Source: an uncultured Bacilli bacterium
GTDB lineage: Bacteria > Bacillota_I > Bacilli_A > RF39 > UBA660
Direction of reading: 5' to 3'
DNA length: 64,000 nucleotides
NCBI GenBank assembly: GCA_934096985.1
Contig: CAKONC010000001.1
Coordinates: 248,001 to 312,000 of the forward strand
Numbering within the stretch: the stretch's first letter is position 1; the number at the start of each line of letters is the position of its first letter. Of this stretch, positions 15,961 to 25,005 are shown in pieces. Made by a program: the position numbers and the translations under genes. The notes beneath the pieces are model-generated. The model searched no databases, was not told the DNA's origin, and worked only from the letters and a program-made list of their open reading frames with translations.

Positions 15961-17157
15961 GTGGATAAAAAAATTACGATAGGACTATTTAATGACTCAT
16001 TTTTTCCAATGGCTGATGGAGTTATTATGGTTATGGATAATTATGCTAGAAGATTATGTCAATATGCAAATGTTATAGTATTTGTTCCAGAGTATTTAAC
16101 AAAAAAGTATGATGATAGCGTTTTTCCATATAAAGTTGTTAGATGTCATTCTGTTAAAGTGCCGTTTTTAGACTATTCAGTCTCTGTCCCTAAAATAGAT
16201 CCTAAATTTTCAAGAGAACTTAATAAGTATAAACTTGATATAGTCCATATTCATTCACCATTTACAATGGGTAAGGCTGGCCTTGCTTATGCTAAAAAAC
16301 ATCATATTCCTTGTATTGCCACGATGCATTCACAGTTTAAACTTGATTTTTTAAGAGCGGTAAAATCCGAAAAATTTGCAGATAAATTAACTGGCAATTT
16401 AATTAAAACATTTAATAAATGTGATGAATGCTGGGCTGTAAATAAAGAGGTAGCAAGAATATATTATGAAGATTATCACTATAAAACTATGCCTAGAGTA
16501 ATGAATAATGCTACAGAAATGGTACCTGTAGAAAATTATAAAAAAGCATGTGATTATATTAATAAAAAACATCATATTCATTCAAGTGAGAAAGTATTTT
16601 TATTTGTTGGTAGAATAAATAAATTAAAAAATATATTTTTTATAGCAGATGCAATAAAAGCTTTAACCTTAAAAAATGTTAAATTTAAATTTAAAATGCT
16701 TTTCGTTGGAACTGGTCAAGATGAAGAAAAACTTGTAAGTTATATTCATGAACTTGAAATTGAAAAAGATGTAATAATGGTTGGAAAAATTACAGATAGA
16801 AAAGAACTTGCTTGTTACTATGCAAGAGCAGACTTATTTTTATTTCCATCAGTTTATGATGCATCTTCGATAGTTCAAATAGAATCTGCGTCTCAAAAAA
16901 CGCCAACAATATTTTTAGAAAATACTGCAACAAGTGCAACAGTAACAAATAATGTTAATGGTTTTATTAGCGAATCAACAGTAGGAGCTTTTTCAGATAA
17001 AATCATTGAAGTTATGACAGATAAACAATTATACAATAAAGTAAGTGAAAATGCCTATATTGATTTATATAAAACTTGGGATAAAACAGTTGATGAAGTA
17101 TATAATTTATATATGAATTTGATTAATAAAAACCATAAAAAAGGTAATAAAGATTAA
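15961..17157 (+). CDS. Family 4 glycosyltransferase
   Basis: 398 residues starting at GTG 15961 after AAAAGGTGATAAG. The GT-B fold shows an N-terminal GLFNDSFFPMADGV motif, HIHSPFTMGKAGL, and a C-terminal donor-binding segment FLFVGRINKLKN and LFLFPSVYDASSIVQIESASQ in place of the usual E-x7-E motif. The closest functional type is the diacylglycerol glucosyltransferases that make glycolipid anchors in low-GC Gram-positives, but a capsule or teichoic-acid enzyme is possible. Single gene followed by the tRNA cluster. Confidence 0.85.
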   Translation: MDKKITIGLFNDSFFPMADGVIMVMDNYARRLCQYANVIVFVPEYLTKKYDDSVFPYKVVRCHSVKVPFLDYSVSVPKIDPKFSRELNKYKLDIVHIHSPFTMGKAGLAYAKKHHIPCIATMHSQFKLDFLRAVKSEKFADKLTGNLIKTFNKCDECWAVNKEVARIYYEDYHYKTMPRVMNNATEMVPVENYKKACDYINKKHHIHSSEKVFLFVGRINKLKNIFFIADAIKALTLKNVKFKFKMLFVGTGQDEEKLVSYIHELEIEKDVIMVGKITDRKELACYYARADLFLFPSVYDASSIVQIESASQKTPTIFLENTATSATVTNNVNGFISESTVGAFSDKIIEVMTDKQLYNKVSENAYIDLYKTWDKTVDEVYNLYMNLINKNHKKGNKD

Positions 17158-17195
17158 AAAGTTGCAAAAAAAATTAAAAAAATGCTAAAAAAGTG

Positions 17196-17224
17196 TTCAC
17201 AAACATAATTTTTTATGATAAAAT
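17196..17224 (+). promoter_or_regulatory. Promoter of the Tyr-Gln-Lys tRNA cluster
   Basis: TTCACA (17196-17201), a 17-base spacer ending in TGA, then TAAAAT (17219-17224), giving a leader of about 33 bases before tRNA-Tyr. Confidence 0.65.
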
Positions 17225-17263
17225 CTATTATGTCTTTAGGGAAAGGAAACTTTCTTAGTGTTT

Positions 17264-17347
17264 GGAAGGATAGCGAAGTGGCCAAACGCGGCAGACTGTA
17301 AATCTGTTCCTTCGGGTTCGATGGTTCAAATCCATCTCCTTCCACCA
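17264..17347 (+). tRNA. tRNA-Tyr (GUA)
   Basis: Acceptor GGAAGGA pairs with TCCTTCC. The anticodon arm CAGA-CTGTAAA-TCTG gives GTA. A long class II variable arm follows and CCA is encoded; the 84-base length is typical. Confidence 0.96.
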
Positions 17348-17357
17348 TTTCAAATAT

Positions 17358-17433
17358 TGCCTCGTAGCCAAGTGGCAAGGCATCAGACTTTGACTCTGAC
17401 ATTCCGATGGTTCGAATCCATCCGAGGCAGCCA
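17358..17433 (+). tRNA. tRNA-Gln (UUG)
   Basis: Acceptor TGCCTCG pairs with CGAGGCA (bacterial tRNA-Gln begins with U). The anticodon arm TCAGA-CTTTGAC-TCTGA gives TTG and CCA is encoded. Confidence 0.95.
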
Positions 17434-17443
17434 TTTCAAATAC

Positions 17444-17519
17444 GTCCTGTTAGCTCAGTCGGTAGAGCATTTGACTTTTAATCAAAGGGTCTGGAGTTCG
17501 AATCTCCAACAGGACACCA
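17444..17519 (+). tRNA. tRNA-Lys (UUU)
   Basis: Acceptor GTCCTGT pairs with ACAGGAC. The anticodon loop CTTTTAA gives TTT, and CCA is encoded. Confidence 0.96.
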
Positions 17520-17529
17520 TTTAAAAAAT

Positions 17530-17551
17530 AATTCCGAAAGGAATTTTTTTT
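17530..17551 (+). terminator. Terminator of the Tyr-Gln-Lys tRNA cluster
   Basis: AATTCC-GAAA-GGAATT stem-loop followed by a T-run. Confidence 0.85.
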
Positions 17552-17610
17552 ATGCCTGTTTTTCTTTTATTTTACTTTAATTTATTGTATAATCTCTATA
17601 GGTGGTAATA

Positions 17611-18534
17611 GTGAAAGATGCAAAAGTTATTTTCATGGGAACTCCGGATTTTGCTGTTCCTGTTTTAAAATATTTAACTAAAAATACAAATGTCGTTTTA
17701 GTAGTTACAAAAAAAGATACTTTTGAAGGAAGAAAAAGAGTACTTACATTTTCTCCAGTAAAAAAAGTAGCTTTAGAAAATAATATTGATGTTATTACTC
17801 CAGATAAAATAAAAGACGTTGAGGAAATAATTGGTGAAATTAACCCTGATATTATAATTACTTGTGCATATGGAAAAATAGTTCCAGAAAGTATTTTAAA
17901 TATTCCTAAACATGGTTCCATTAATGTGCATGCTTCATTATTACCAAAATATCGTGGTGCTTCTCCGATACAAACTGCAATATTAAATGGTGATGAAAAA
18001 ACTGGTGTTACAATCATGTATATGGATAAGGGAATGGATACTGGAGATATAATTTCTATGAAGGAAATATATATAGATCCTTTAGATAATTATTTAAGTT
18101 TAAGTAATAAACTCTCTATTTTAGGAACAGATTTATTGAAAGAAACTTTACCGAGTATTTTAAAAGGTGAAAATAAAAGAGTTTGTCAAGATAATGAAAA
18201 AGCTAGTTATACTAGGCTTATTACTAGGGAAGATGAAAAAATTGACTTTAATAGACCTGGAATGGATATAATTAATCAAATAAGAGCGTTTTCTCCATCT
18301 CCTTACGCAAACTTTACTTTAAATGATAAAGAAATTAAAATTGTTAAGGCTTCATTTACTCCTACAAAAGTTAAAGCACCTTATGAAGTAGAGGTAACCA
18401 AGTCATCACTTGCTATAACTTGCGCTGATGGAATTATAAATCTTGAAATAGTTAAACCATTTGGTAAAAATGAAATGAATATTAAATCATTTTTAAATGG
18501 AATAGATAAGGATAAAGTTTATGTTAATCATTAA
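17611..18534 (+). CDS. fmt: Methionyl-tRNA formyltransferase
   Basis: 307 residues from GTG 17611; the GTG at 17602 falls inside the GGTGG ribosome-binding site. The enzyme formylates initiator Met-tRNA using 10-formyl-THF. Visible motifs are IFMGTPDFAVPVL at the N-terminus, INVHASLLPKYRGASPI with catalytic Asn and His, and the MDKGMDTGDI loop. A C-terminal tRNA-binding domain follows. It starts a run resembling Bacillus fmt-rsmB-rlmN-prpC-prkC-rsgA-rpe. A TATAAT box lies at about 17588-17593. The last codons overlap the next gene. Confidence 0.95.
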   Translation: MKDAKVIFMGTPDFAVPVLKYLTKNTNVVLVVTKKDTFEGRKRVLTFSPVKKVALENNIDVITPDKIKDVEEIIGEINPDIIITCAYGKIVPESILNIPKHGSINVHASLLPKYRGASPIQTAILNGDEKTGVTIMYMDKGMDTGDIISMKEIYIDPLDNYLSLSNKLSILGTDLLKETLPSILKGENKRVCQDNEKASYTRLITREDEKIDFNRPGMDIINQIRAFSPSPYANFTLNDKEIKIVKASFTPTKVKAPYEVEVTKSSLAITCADGIINLEIVKPFGKNEMNIKSFLNGIDKDKVYVNH

Positions 18535-19153
18535 TTATATTAAAAAGAAAAAACCTGACAGCATGTTTATTAAAGCTTGGGAAAATAAAAGATTACATGC
18601 ATTAATTTGCTTAATACTATGGGCTATATTTATTGCTTTTGTATTCCTTATTTTAGGAAGTTTTGAAAAAAATGTGAAAACTCCTTCGAATGATAATAAT
18701 ATAAATGAAGAAGAAAAAATTATTACATTTGATGAAATGAAGGAAAAACTTTTACATAATAAGTTTGAATATAAATATACTTTATACTTAAGTGGTAAAA
18801 ATATTTTGTACTATGGAGTTAAAAATGGATTAAACGATTCTGGATATAAAGAAGAAAATGATAAGATAATAAGGTATGTTATTGAAAATGAGAAAGAGTA
18901 TCAACTTATAATGAATACAAAAGTTGAAGTTAATAATTTATATGAAGATATAGATAAAAATTTTATTGATTTAAATTATGTATTTGCTTTACTTGAAAAT
19001 ATGAATAAGGAAATTGATGAAGTTACAGAAAGTTTATATTATAGTAATGATGAATTAAATATTAAAATTAAGATTAATTCAGAAAATATTGAGTCTATTG
19101 ATATTTTAAAAGGCAATGATAGTTATTTTTTAGAATTTAGTAATGTTTTATAA
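18521..19153 (+). CDS. Single-TM protein of unknown function in the fmt operon
   Basis: 210 residues. A basic N-terminus is followed by one transmembrane helix near residues 28-47 and an acidic, Asn-rich extracytoplasmic domain (about 55-210) with alternating strands, resembling a small lipoprotein-like or periplasmic sensor domain. It overlaps fmt by 14 bases. It occupies the position held by rsmB in Bacillus but shows no methyltransferase motif. No family was recognised. Confidence 0.7.
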   Translation: MLIINYIKKKKPDSMFIKAWENKRLHALICLILWAIFIAFVFLILGSFEKNVKTPSNDNNINEEEKIITFDEMKEKLLHNKFEYKYTLYLSGKNILYYGVKNGLNDSGYKEENDKIIRYVIENEKEYQLIMNTKVEVNNLYEDIDKNFIDLNYVFALLENMNKEIDEVTESLYYSNDELNIKIKINSENIESIDILKGNDSYFLEFSNVL

Positions 19154-19166
19154 TAATGGTGATTGT

Positions 19167-19913
19167 ATGAAAAAGTTTATGTTAGTATTTGTTAATTTAC
19201 TTACGATGGTAAGAATAATTGGTGTTTTTATGATTGTCCCTATATTTTTTACATATGGGGGAGTTAGTGCTGCAATTTTATCAGTAGCATGTTATTTAAC
19301 TGATTGTATAGATGGCTTCTTAGCAAGAAAATATCATGTTGCAACATTTTTTGGCAGTATGTTTGATGGCGTTGCCGATAAACTTTTTTCATGTAGTAAT
19401 TTAATAATTTTATTTAAGGTAACAAGCTACTCAATTATATCTATTATTTTTGAAATAGCAATTGTGCTTGTACAACTTGTTAAATACCAAAAAAATGTTA
19501 ATATTCAATCTTCGAAACTTGGAAAAATTAAAACTATTATAATGAGTATTACGGTAATTTTAATTTATTTAATTACGGATATTAAAAAGCTTTCTTTTTT
19601 AGGAGATAAATTTATAAATTATATAGTATCCATAAATCCTGACACATTATATTTCATTTTATTTATTCCACTTTATATTTTTCAAATTTTAACATTATAT
19701 TCGTATTTAAAATTCTTAAAAACTTATAATTTTAAAGAAGAACATCACGCTCCGAAAGTAGATATTAAATTAAAACCTAAAACATCCATAAAAAATAGAT
19801 TTGCTAATTTTTGTACTTTGTGGCTAAATAATGAATTTTATGAAAAATATAAAGATTCTCAAGGATTAAGGGAGATTCGTAAAAGTATAAAAAATAATGA
19901 AAGAGTAAAGTAA
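19167..19913 (+). CDS. CDP-alcohol phosphatidyltransferase family protein (PgsA-like)
   Basis: 248 residues; ATG 19167 preferred (GGTGATTGT before it). The hallmark D-G-x2-A-R-x8-G-x3-D-x3-D is complete: DGFLARKYHVATFFGSMFDGVADK. The family joins CDP-diacylglycerol or a similar donor to an alcohol such as glycerol-3-phosphate in the membrane. About six hydrophobic helices. A soluble 50-residue C-terminal extension (KTSIKNRFANF...) is longer than in typical PgsA, so the exact substrate is open. A terminator follows. Confidence 0.85.
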   Translation: MKKFMLVFVNLLTMVRIIGVFMIVPIFFTYGGVSAAILSVACYLTDCIDGFLARKYHVATFFGSMFDGVADKLFSCSNLIILFKVTSYSIISIIFEIAIVLVQLVKYQKNVNIQSSKLGKIKTIIMSITVILIYLITDIKKLSFLGDKFINYIVSINPDTLYFILFIPLYIFQILTLYSYLKFLKTYNFKEEHHAPKVDIKLKPKTSIKNRFANFCTLWLNNEFYEKYKDSQGLREIRKSIKNNERVK

Positions 19914-19928
19914 AAATACTCTTTTTTT
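19901..19928 (+). terminator. Rho-independent terminator
   Basis: AAGAGTA / TACTCTT stem followed by T6-7 at the end of the phosphatidyltransferase gene; the stem's left arm is inside the last codons. Confidence 0.8.
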
Positions 19929-19939
19929 GTGACAAAATA

Positions 19940-19948
19940 TGATATAAT
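19940..19948 (+). promoter_or_regulatory. Extended -10 of a leaderless rlmN transcript
   Basis: TGATATAAT, a perfect extended -10, ends 6 bases before the rlmN ATG at 19955. There is no space for a ribosome-binding site, so the mRNA should begin at the start codon. Confidence 0.65.
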
Positions 19949-19954
19949 TTTCCT

Positions 19955-20971
19955 ATGAAAAATATTTTTAATTATTCAAAAATCCTTTTAGAAGAAAAAC
20001 TTGTAAGTGATGGATATAAAAAGTTTATGGCATCACAAATTTTTGATTGGATTTATGATAAAAAAGTTTATAATCCAGATATGTTTTCTAATATAAAAAA
20101 AGAAAATATAGAGTATATTAAAAAAAATTTTAGTTTTGATTTTATTGAAATGGAAAAAGTTGAGGAAGATACTTTAGTAAAAAAATTCTTATTTAAACTT
20201 AAGGATGGAGAAAAAATTGAATCTGTTTTAATGGTTCATGATTATGGATTAAGTGTATGCATTTCTTCCCAAGTTGGATGCAATATGGGATGTAAGTTTT
20301 GTGAAAGTGGTAGGCTTAAAAAAGTACGTAATTTAGAAACATATGAAATGTTAGAGCAAATAATTTTAATTTCTGATTACATAAAGGGTAGAATTGATAG
20401 CTGCGTTATTATGGGTATTGGAGAGCCTTTTGATAACTATGATAATGTAATTAACTTTTTAAAAATAATAAATGATCCAAAGGCCTTAAACATTGGAGCA
20501 AGACATATAACTGTGTCAACATGTGGAATTGTTCCTAAAATAAAAGAGTTTGCACTTTTACCTTTGCAAGTAAACTTAGCAATTAGTCTTCATGCTCCAA
20601 ATGATGAAATTAGAAATAAAATAATGCCAATAAGTAAAGCATATAGTATTAAAGAGCTTATGGAGGCACTAGATTATTATTATGAAAAAACAAATCGAAG
20701 AATTACTTTTGAATATGTTATGCTAAAAGGTGTAAATGATTCTAAAGAGTGTGCGCAAATGCTAGCTAATCTTATTAAAGGTAAAAATGCGTATGTAAAT
20801 TTAATTGCATATAATGAGACTAAAAATATCGATTTCAAAGAAAGTCCAAAAAGCACTATTGATGAATTTTACGATGTTTTGAAAAAAAATAATATAGATG
20901 TTACTGTTCGTCGTAAATTTGGTAATAAAATTTCGGCAGCATGTGGACAGCTTCGTAGTAAAGAAGTATAG
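19955..20971 (+). CDS. rlmN: Dual-specificity rRNA/tRNA adenine-C2 methyltransferase RlmN
   Basis: 338 residues. This radical-SAM enzyme methylates A2503 of 23S rRNA and A37 of some tRNAs. The 4Fe-4S motif C-x3-C-x2-C is CNMGCKFC, followed by ESGRLKKVRNL. The second catalytic Cys is in SAACGQLR near the C-terminus (AACGQL is the family pattern). GIGEPFDNYDNV and VSTCGIVPKI are also family motifs. Gene order agrees with Bacillus. The start has no ribosome-binding site and probably is leaderless. Confidence 0.94.
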   Translation: MKNIFNYSKILLEEKLVSDGYKKFMASQIFDWIYDKKVYNPDMFSNIKKENIEYIKKNFSFDFIEMEKVEEDTLVKKFLFKLKDGEKIESVLMVHDYGLSVCISSQVGCNMGCKFCESGRLKKVRNLETYEMLEQIILISDYIKGRIDSCVIMGIGEPFDNYDNVINFLKIINDPKALNIGARHITVSTCGIVPKIKEFALLPLQVNLAISLHAPNDEIRNKIMPISKAYSIKELMEALDYYYEKTNRRITFEYVMLKGVNDSKECAQMLANLIKGKNAYVNLIAYNETKNIDFKESPKSTIDEFYDVLKKNNIDVTVRRKFGNKISAACGQLRSKEV

Positions 20972-20988
20972 TAAAATAAAAAAAATAA

Positions 20989-20997
20989 TGATATAAT
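20989..20997 (+). promoter_or_regulatory. Extended -10 promoter of prpC-prkC-rsgA-rpe
   Basis: TG (20989-20990), A, then TATAAT (20992-20997), 22 bases before the prpC ATG, which has an AGGTGAT site. Confidence 0.7.
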
Positions 20998-21019
20998 GAC
21001 AAAGAAGATAGGTGATGAA

Positions 21020-21766
21020 ATGAAAGCATTTTATTTAACTGATGCTGGAAAAGTACGTAGTCATAATGAGGATAGTGTAACAATACTGAAAAATCAAAGT
21101 GGTGAATATCTTTTAATGGTTGCTGATGGAATGGGTGGTCATAGAAAAGGTGAAGTAGCATCCTCTATAGCACTTACTCATTTAGGTAAAAGATTTACTG
21201 ATATAGCAAGTGTTGGTACAAAATATGATGCGGTTAATTGGCTTAATGATAATGTAAATGAAATAAATAAAAATATACTTGACTATGCAAGTGAGCATGA
21301 AGATTCTACAGGAATGGGCTCAACACTTGTAGTAGCAATTCAAACAAAAGATTATTTAATTTTTGGAAATATAGGAGACTCTTCGGGATATGTAGTTAAA
21401 AATAAAAAACTTCATAAAGTTACAAAGGATCACACTTTGGTAAATCTTTTGGTAGAAGCTGGTAATTTAACTGAAGAGGAAGCTAAATATCATCCAAAGA
21501 AAAATGTATTAATGAGAGCACTTGGAGCTACTGAAAAAGTCGAAATGGATATATTTGATGTTGACATGAATAATGAAGGCATAATGTTATGTTCTGATGG
21601 ACTTACTACGATGCTTTCAGATGATCAAATAGAAAGGGTTTTAAATGATGATGAGCTTGATACAAATGAAAAAGTAATTAAGCTTATTCAAAAGTGTAAT
21701 GCTAGAGGCGGATTTGATAATGTTTCGATAGCATATTTAGAGAAAAAGGAGGCTGATAATAAGTGA
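21020..21766 (+). CDS. prpC: PP2C-type Ser/Thr protein phosphatase PrpC
   Basis: 248 residues from ATG 21020 (AGGTGATGAA upstream; the ATG at 20996 lies before the ribosome-binding site). Metal-binding PP2C motifs are visible: DAGKVRSHNEDS, LLMVADGMGGHRKGE, FGNIGDSSGYV, TKDHTLV, LCSDGLTTMLSD and RGGFDNVSI. It reverses phosphorylation by the PASTA kinase PrkC encoded next. The stop overlaps the prkC GTG (GTGA), so the pair is translationally coupled, as in Bacillus. Confidence 0.95.
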   Translation: MKAFYLTDAGKVRSHNEDSVTILKNQSGEYLLMVADGMGGHRKGEVASSIALTHLGKRFTDIASVGTKYDAVNWLNDNVNEINKNILDYASEHEDSTGMGSTLVVAIQTKDYLIFGNIGDSSGYVVKNKKLHKVTKDHTLVNLLVEAGNLTEEEAKYHPKKNVLMRALGATEKVEMDIFDVDMNNEGIMLCSDGLTTMLSDDQIERVLNDDELDTNEKVIKLIQKCNARGGFDNVSIAYLEKKEADNK

Positions 21767-23538
21767 TTGCTAAAGGTCAAAAAATTTCTGACCGCTATCA
21801 AATAATAAAGTCAATCGGTGAAGGTGGCATGGCAAACGTTTATCTTGCCTATGATACCATTTTAGAAAGAAATGTTGCTGTTAAAGTTTTAAGAGGAGAT
21901 CTTGCAAATGATGAAAAATTTGTCCGTAGATTTCAAAGAGAGGCTTTACAAGCATCAAGTTTGTCACATCCTAATATAGTTGAAGTATATGATGTAGGAG
22001 AAGATAATGGCGAATACTACATTGTAATGGAATATGTTGAAGGTAAACATTTAAAAAATTTACTTAAAAAGCGTGGCAAACTTACCATAACTGAGGTTGT
22101 AGATATAATGCTTCAGGTAACAAGTGGTTTATCTGTTGCCCATGATAGTTACATAATTCATCGAGATATCAAACCTCAAAATATTATGATTTTAGATAAT
22201 GGCCTTGTAAAACTAACTGATTTTGGTATAGCGCTTGCAATGAATTCAACTCAGCTTACCCAAACAAATTCGGTTATGGGCTCAGTTCATTATTTACCTC
22301 CAGAGCAGGCAAGTGGTAAGGGAGCAACACTTCAAAGTGATATTTATTCATTAGGAATACTTATGTATGAACTTCTTACTGGAAAATTACCTTTTAGAGG
22401 AGAAAATGCTGTAGAAATTGCTTTAAAACATTTAAAAGAAAATATTCCAAGTATTAGAAAAGAAATTCCAGATATTCCTCAATCTATTGAAAATATTATT
22501 TTAAGAGCTACCGCAAAAAATCCTAAGAACAGATATGCAGATGCAAGAGAAATGCATGATGATTTGGCAACATGTTTGGATGAATCAAGAAAAAATGAAA
22601 TAAGAATTAGTTATAAATATCCAGAAATAGATTTAGATGATGGAAAAATGCTAAAAATAAAAAATGAAAAAGAAAATCTTACAAAAAAGGAAAGTGATGA
22701 GATTATAGCAAAGAAAATAACCCAAAATGATATGCGTAAACAAAATAAAACATTAGTTGTTTTAATATCAATATTTACGGGAATTGTAGTATTAATAACA
22801 AGTATTGTAGTACTTCTTCCAAAAATTACTAAAAAAGCACAAGTTACAGTTCCAGATGTTTCTAATATGACTGTTGCAAAAGCAAGTGAATTATTAGAAA
22901 AAGAAGGTTTTACTGTATCACCAGAACAAATTGAGGAAGAAGATGTAAAAGTTGAAAAAGGTAATGTCATAACTACTGTGCCATCTCCGGGAACAAAGCA
23001 TAAAAAAGGTTATGAAATTACATTGAAAGTTTCAACAGGAAATAAGTCTTTAGAAGTTGAAGATTATACAGGTAAGAATTATCTAGAAATTAAAGGAAAG
23101 CTTGAAGCTTATGGAATTATAGTTGAAATTAAAGAAGTTGAAATTGAAGCTGATTCTGAGGATGAATATGAAACAAATATGATTATGGAACAATCTGTTA
23201 AAAAAGGCGAGTATTTAACAAGTGGAGATAGAATTGAACTTTCAATTCCATTAATTAAAAACTTATATCCAGATTTTACTGATGGTATTTATACAATCGT
23301 AGATGTAATAGATTTTGTAAGAGAATACAAATTAAATGTAAAATATTTAGATAAAGATGGAAAAACTTTATCAATTAATGATAGCAATGCAAATGAATAT
23401 AGCGATTATAAAATTATTTCTCAAAATAGAAAAGCTGGAACAAAGGTTACTGAAGGAGCTCAACTAATTATTAAAATTGATGTTTCTGAAAAAAACAATG
23501 ATAGTGAAAATAAAACTTGTGACGGCGGTTTATGTTAA
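21763..23538 (+). CDS. prkC: PASTA-domain Ser/Thr protein kinase PrkC
   Basis: 591 residues from GTG 21763 with AAAGGAGG upstream. Kinase domain residues 1-275: GEGGMANVYLA glycine loop, VAVKVL Lys, HRDIKPQNIM catalytic loop, DFGIAL, and activation-loop Ser/Thr (SMNSTQLTQTNSVMGSVHY region). One transmembrane helix is at about 325-350. Three PASTA-like repeats follow, recognisable from VPDVSNMTVAKASELLEKEG. These bind peptidoglycan fragments or lipid II, and PrkC signals growth, cell-wall state and, in Bacillus, spore germination. The C-terminus ends in a Cys-containing tail. Overlaps rsgA by 7 bases. Confidence 0.95.
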   Translation: MIAKGQKISDRYQIIKSIGEGGMANVYLAYDTILERNVAVKVLRGDLANDEKFVRRFQREALQASSLSHPNIVEVYDVGEDNGEYYIVMEYVEGKHLKNLLKKRGKLTITEVVDIMLQVTSGLSVAHDSYIIHRDIKPQNIMILDNGLVKLTDFGIALAMNSTQLTQTNSVMGSVHYLPPEQASGKGATLQSDIYSLGILMYELLTGKLPFRGENAVEIALKHLKENIPSIRKEIPDIPQSIENIILRATAKNPKNRYADAREMHDDLATCLDESRKNEIRISYKYPEIDLDDGKMLKIKNEKENLTKKESDEIIAKKITQNDMRKQNKTLVVLISIFTGIVVLITSIVVLLPKITKKAQVTVPDVSNMTVAKASELLEKEGFTVSPEQIEEEDVKVEKGNVITTVPSPGTKHKKGYEITLKVSTGNKSLEVEDYTGKNYLEIKGKLEAYGIIVEIKEVEIEADSEDEYETNMIMEQSVKKGEYLTSGDRIELSIPLIKNLYPDFTDGIYTIVDVIDFVREYKLNVKYLDKDGKTLSINDSNANEYSDYKIISQNRKAGTKVTEGAQLIIKIDVSEKNNDSENKTCDGGLC

Positions 23539-24377
23539 AAGGGCAAATAATAAATATTAATTCAAATAGGTATAAGGTTTTAGCAAATAAAAAGGAATAT
23601 ATATGCACCGCAAGGGGTAAATTTAGAAATGATAAAATTACCCCTTTAGTGGGTGATTATGTTGAGTTTGATGAAAACTCTTTGCAAATGAAAACAATTT
23701 TACCTCGAAAAAACTTTCTAAATAGACCAATGGTTGCAAATGTAGACATTGCGTTAATAGTTACAAGTGTAAAAGAGCCAAATTTAGATTTAAATTTATT
23801 AGATAAATTATTAATGGTAATTTATTTAAATAATATAAAACCGGTTATTTGTTTTACTAAAGTAGATTTACTAAATAGTAAAGAAAATGAAGATTTTTCG
23901 AAAATAAGAGCATATTATAGCAAGTATTATGATGTTATTGATAATACTGAACTAGAAAAATTTGAGAAAATTGTTCAAGGAAAAACTACTATTTTATGCG
24001 GACAAACAGGAGCGGGAAAATCAACATTTATAAATAAAATAGATCCGAGTTTAAAACTTGATACAAATGAAATAAGTAAAGCGCTTGGAAGAGGCGTTCA
24101 TACTACAAGAATGGTGTCACTTTATGATGAAGGTGGATATTTTATTTGCGATAGTCCGGGCTTTAGTAGCATTTCACTTGAATCTTTTACCAAAGAGGAC
24201 ATTCGTAATGGGTTCATAGAATTTAGTGATTATAATTGTAAATATAGAGATTGCAATCATATTAATACCGAAGGATGTCAAGTTGAAAATAATGAAAAGA
24301 TACTTTTAAGTAGATACGATAATTATGTAAATTTTATAAAGGAGTTAAATGAAAGTAGCAGTAAGTTATTTAAGTAG
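23532..24377 (+). CDS. rsgA: Small-subunit ribosome assembly GTPase RsgA
   Basis: 281 residues. OB domain at the N-terminus (GQIININSNRYKV... TARGKFR). The circularly permuted GTPase follows, with TKVD before the P-loop GQTGAGKSTF and the DSPGFSS G3 motif after it. The C-terminal zinc-binding cluster CKYRDC-H-x6-C is complete. It helps mature the 30S subunit. Overlaps prkC and rpe. Confidence 0.95.
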   Translation: MLKGQIININSNRYKVLANKKEYICTARGKFRNDKITPLVGDYVEFDENSLQMKTILPRKNFLNRPMVANVDIALIVTSVKEPNLDLNLLDKLLMVIYLNNIKPVICFTKVDLLNSKENEDFSKIRAYYSKYYDVIDNTELEKFEKIVQGKTTILCGQTGAGKSTFINKIDPSLKLDTNEISKALGRGVHTTRMVSLYDEGGYFICDSPGFSSISLESFTKEDIRNGFIEFSDYNCKYRDCNHINTEGCQVENNEKILLSRYDNYVNFIKELNESSSKLFK

Positions 24378-24972
24378 TAATGATTATAAAAAGTGTATAG
24401 AGCAAATAGAAAATAGCAAAGCTGATTTTATTCATGTTGATATTTGTGATGGAAATTATGTTGAAACTAATAATATTGATATGAACCAAATTTTAAATCT
24501 TTTAAGTAATACTCAAAAAAAATTAAATATTCATTTAATGGTACGTAATCCTTTAGATTATATAGACAAACTTAAAGATTTAAATGTTGATGTTATAACT
24601 ATTCATAATGTAAATAATGCTGGTAGTATATTAAACTATATTAAATCACTTGGTATTAAATGTGGTATTGCTATTAATCCAAATGAAGAATTAAAAGATT
24701 TTGAAAAATATTATCCAATTGTTGATGAAGTTCTTGTAATGAGTGTTATGCCTGGTAAGGGTGGACAAAAATTTATGGAAAGTGTATTAAAAACAATTGA
24801 TAGTTTAAATTTAATTAAAAATAAGTATCATTTTGATATGGCAATTGATGGTGGTATTAATAGTAATACAATTAGTCTTATAAAAGATAAAAATTTAGAT
24901 TTATTAATAAGCGGTTCATATATTACAAATAGTGATAATTATGATGAAAATATAGACAGACTAATATCATAA
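24349..24972 (+). CDS. rpe: Ribulose-phosphate 3-epimerase
   Basis: 207 residues, TIM barrel. It interconverts ribulose-5-P and xylulose-5-P, feeding the transketolase encoded 1 kb downstream. Motifs: HVDICDGNYV (metal His and Asp), IHLMVRNP, VMSVMPGKGGQKF (phosphate loop and metal ligand region) and AIDGGINSNT. The start overlaps rsgA by 29 bases. Order prkC-rsgA-rpe is the Bacillus order. Confidence 0.94.
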   Translation: MKVAVSYLSSNDYKKCIEQIENSKADFIHVDICDGNYVETNNIDMNQILNLLSNTQKKLNIHLMVRNPLDYIDKLKDLNVDVITIHNVNNAGSILNYIKSLGIKCGIAINPNEELKDFEKYYPIVDEVLVMSVMPGKGGQKFMESVLKTIDSLNLIKNKYHFDMAIDGGINSNTISLIKDKNLDLLISGSYITNSDNYDENIDRLIS

Positions 24973-24997
24973 AGTTACAAGAAATTGTAGCTTTTTT
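24972..24997 (+). terminator. Terminator of the prpC-rpe operon
   Basis: AAGTTACAA-GAAA-TTGTAGCTT stem (one G-U pair) followed by a T-run. Confidence 0.8.
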
Positions 24998-25005
24998 CTT
25001 TTTTC

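Noticed and set aside
17154..17524. Open frames on both strands across the Tyr-Gln-Lys tRNA cluster
   Set aside because: They overlap three well-formed tRNA genes and have no start signals.
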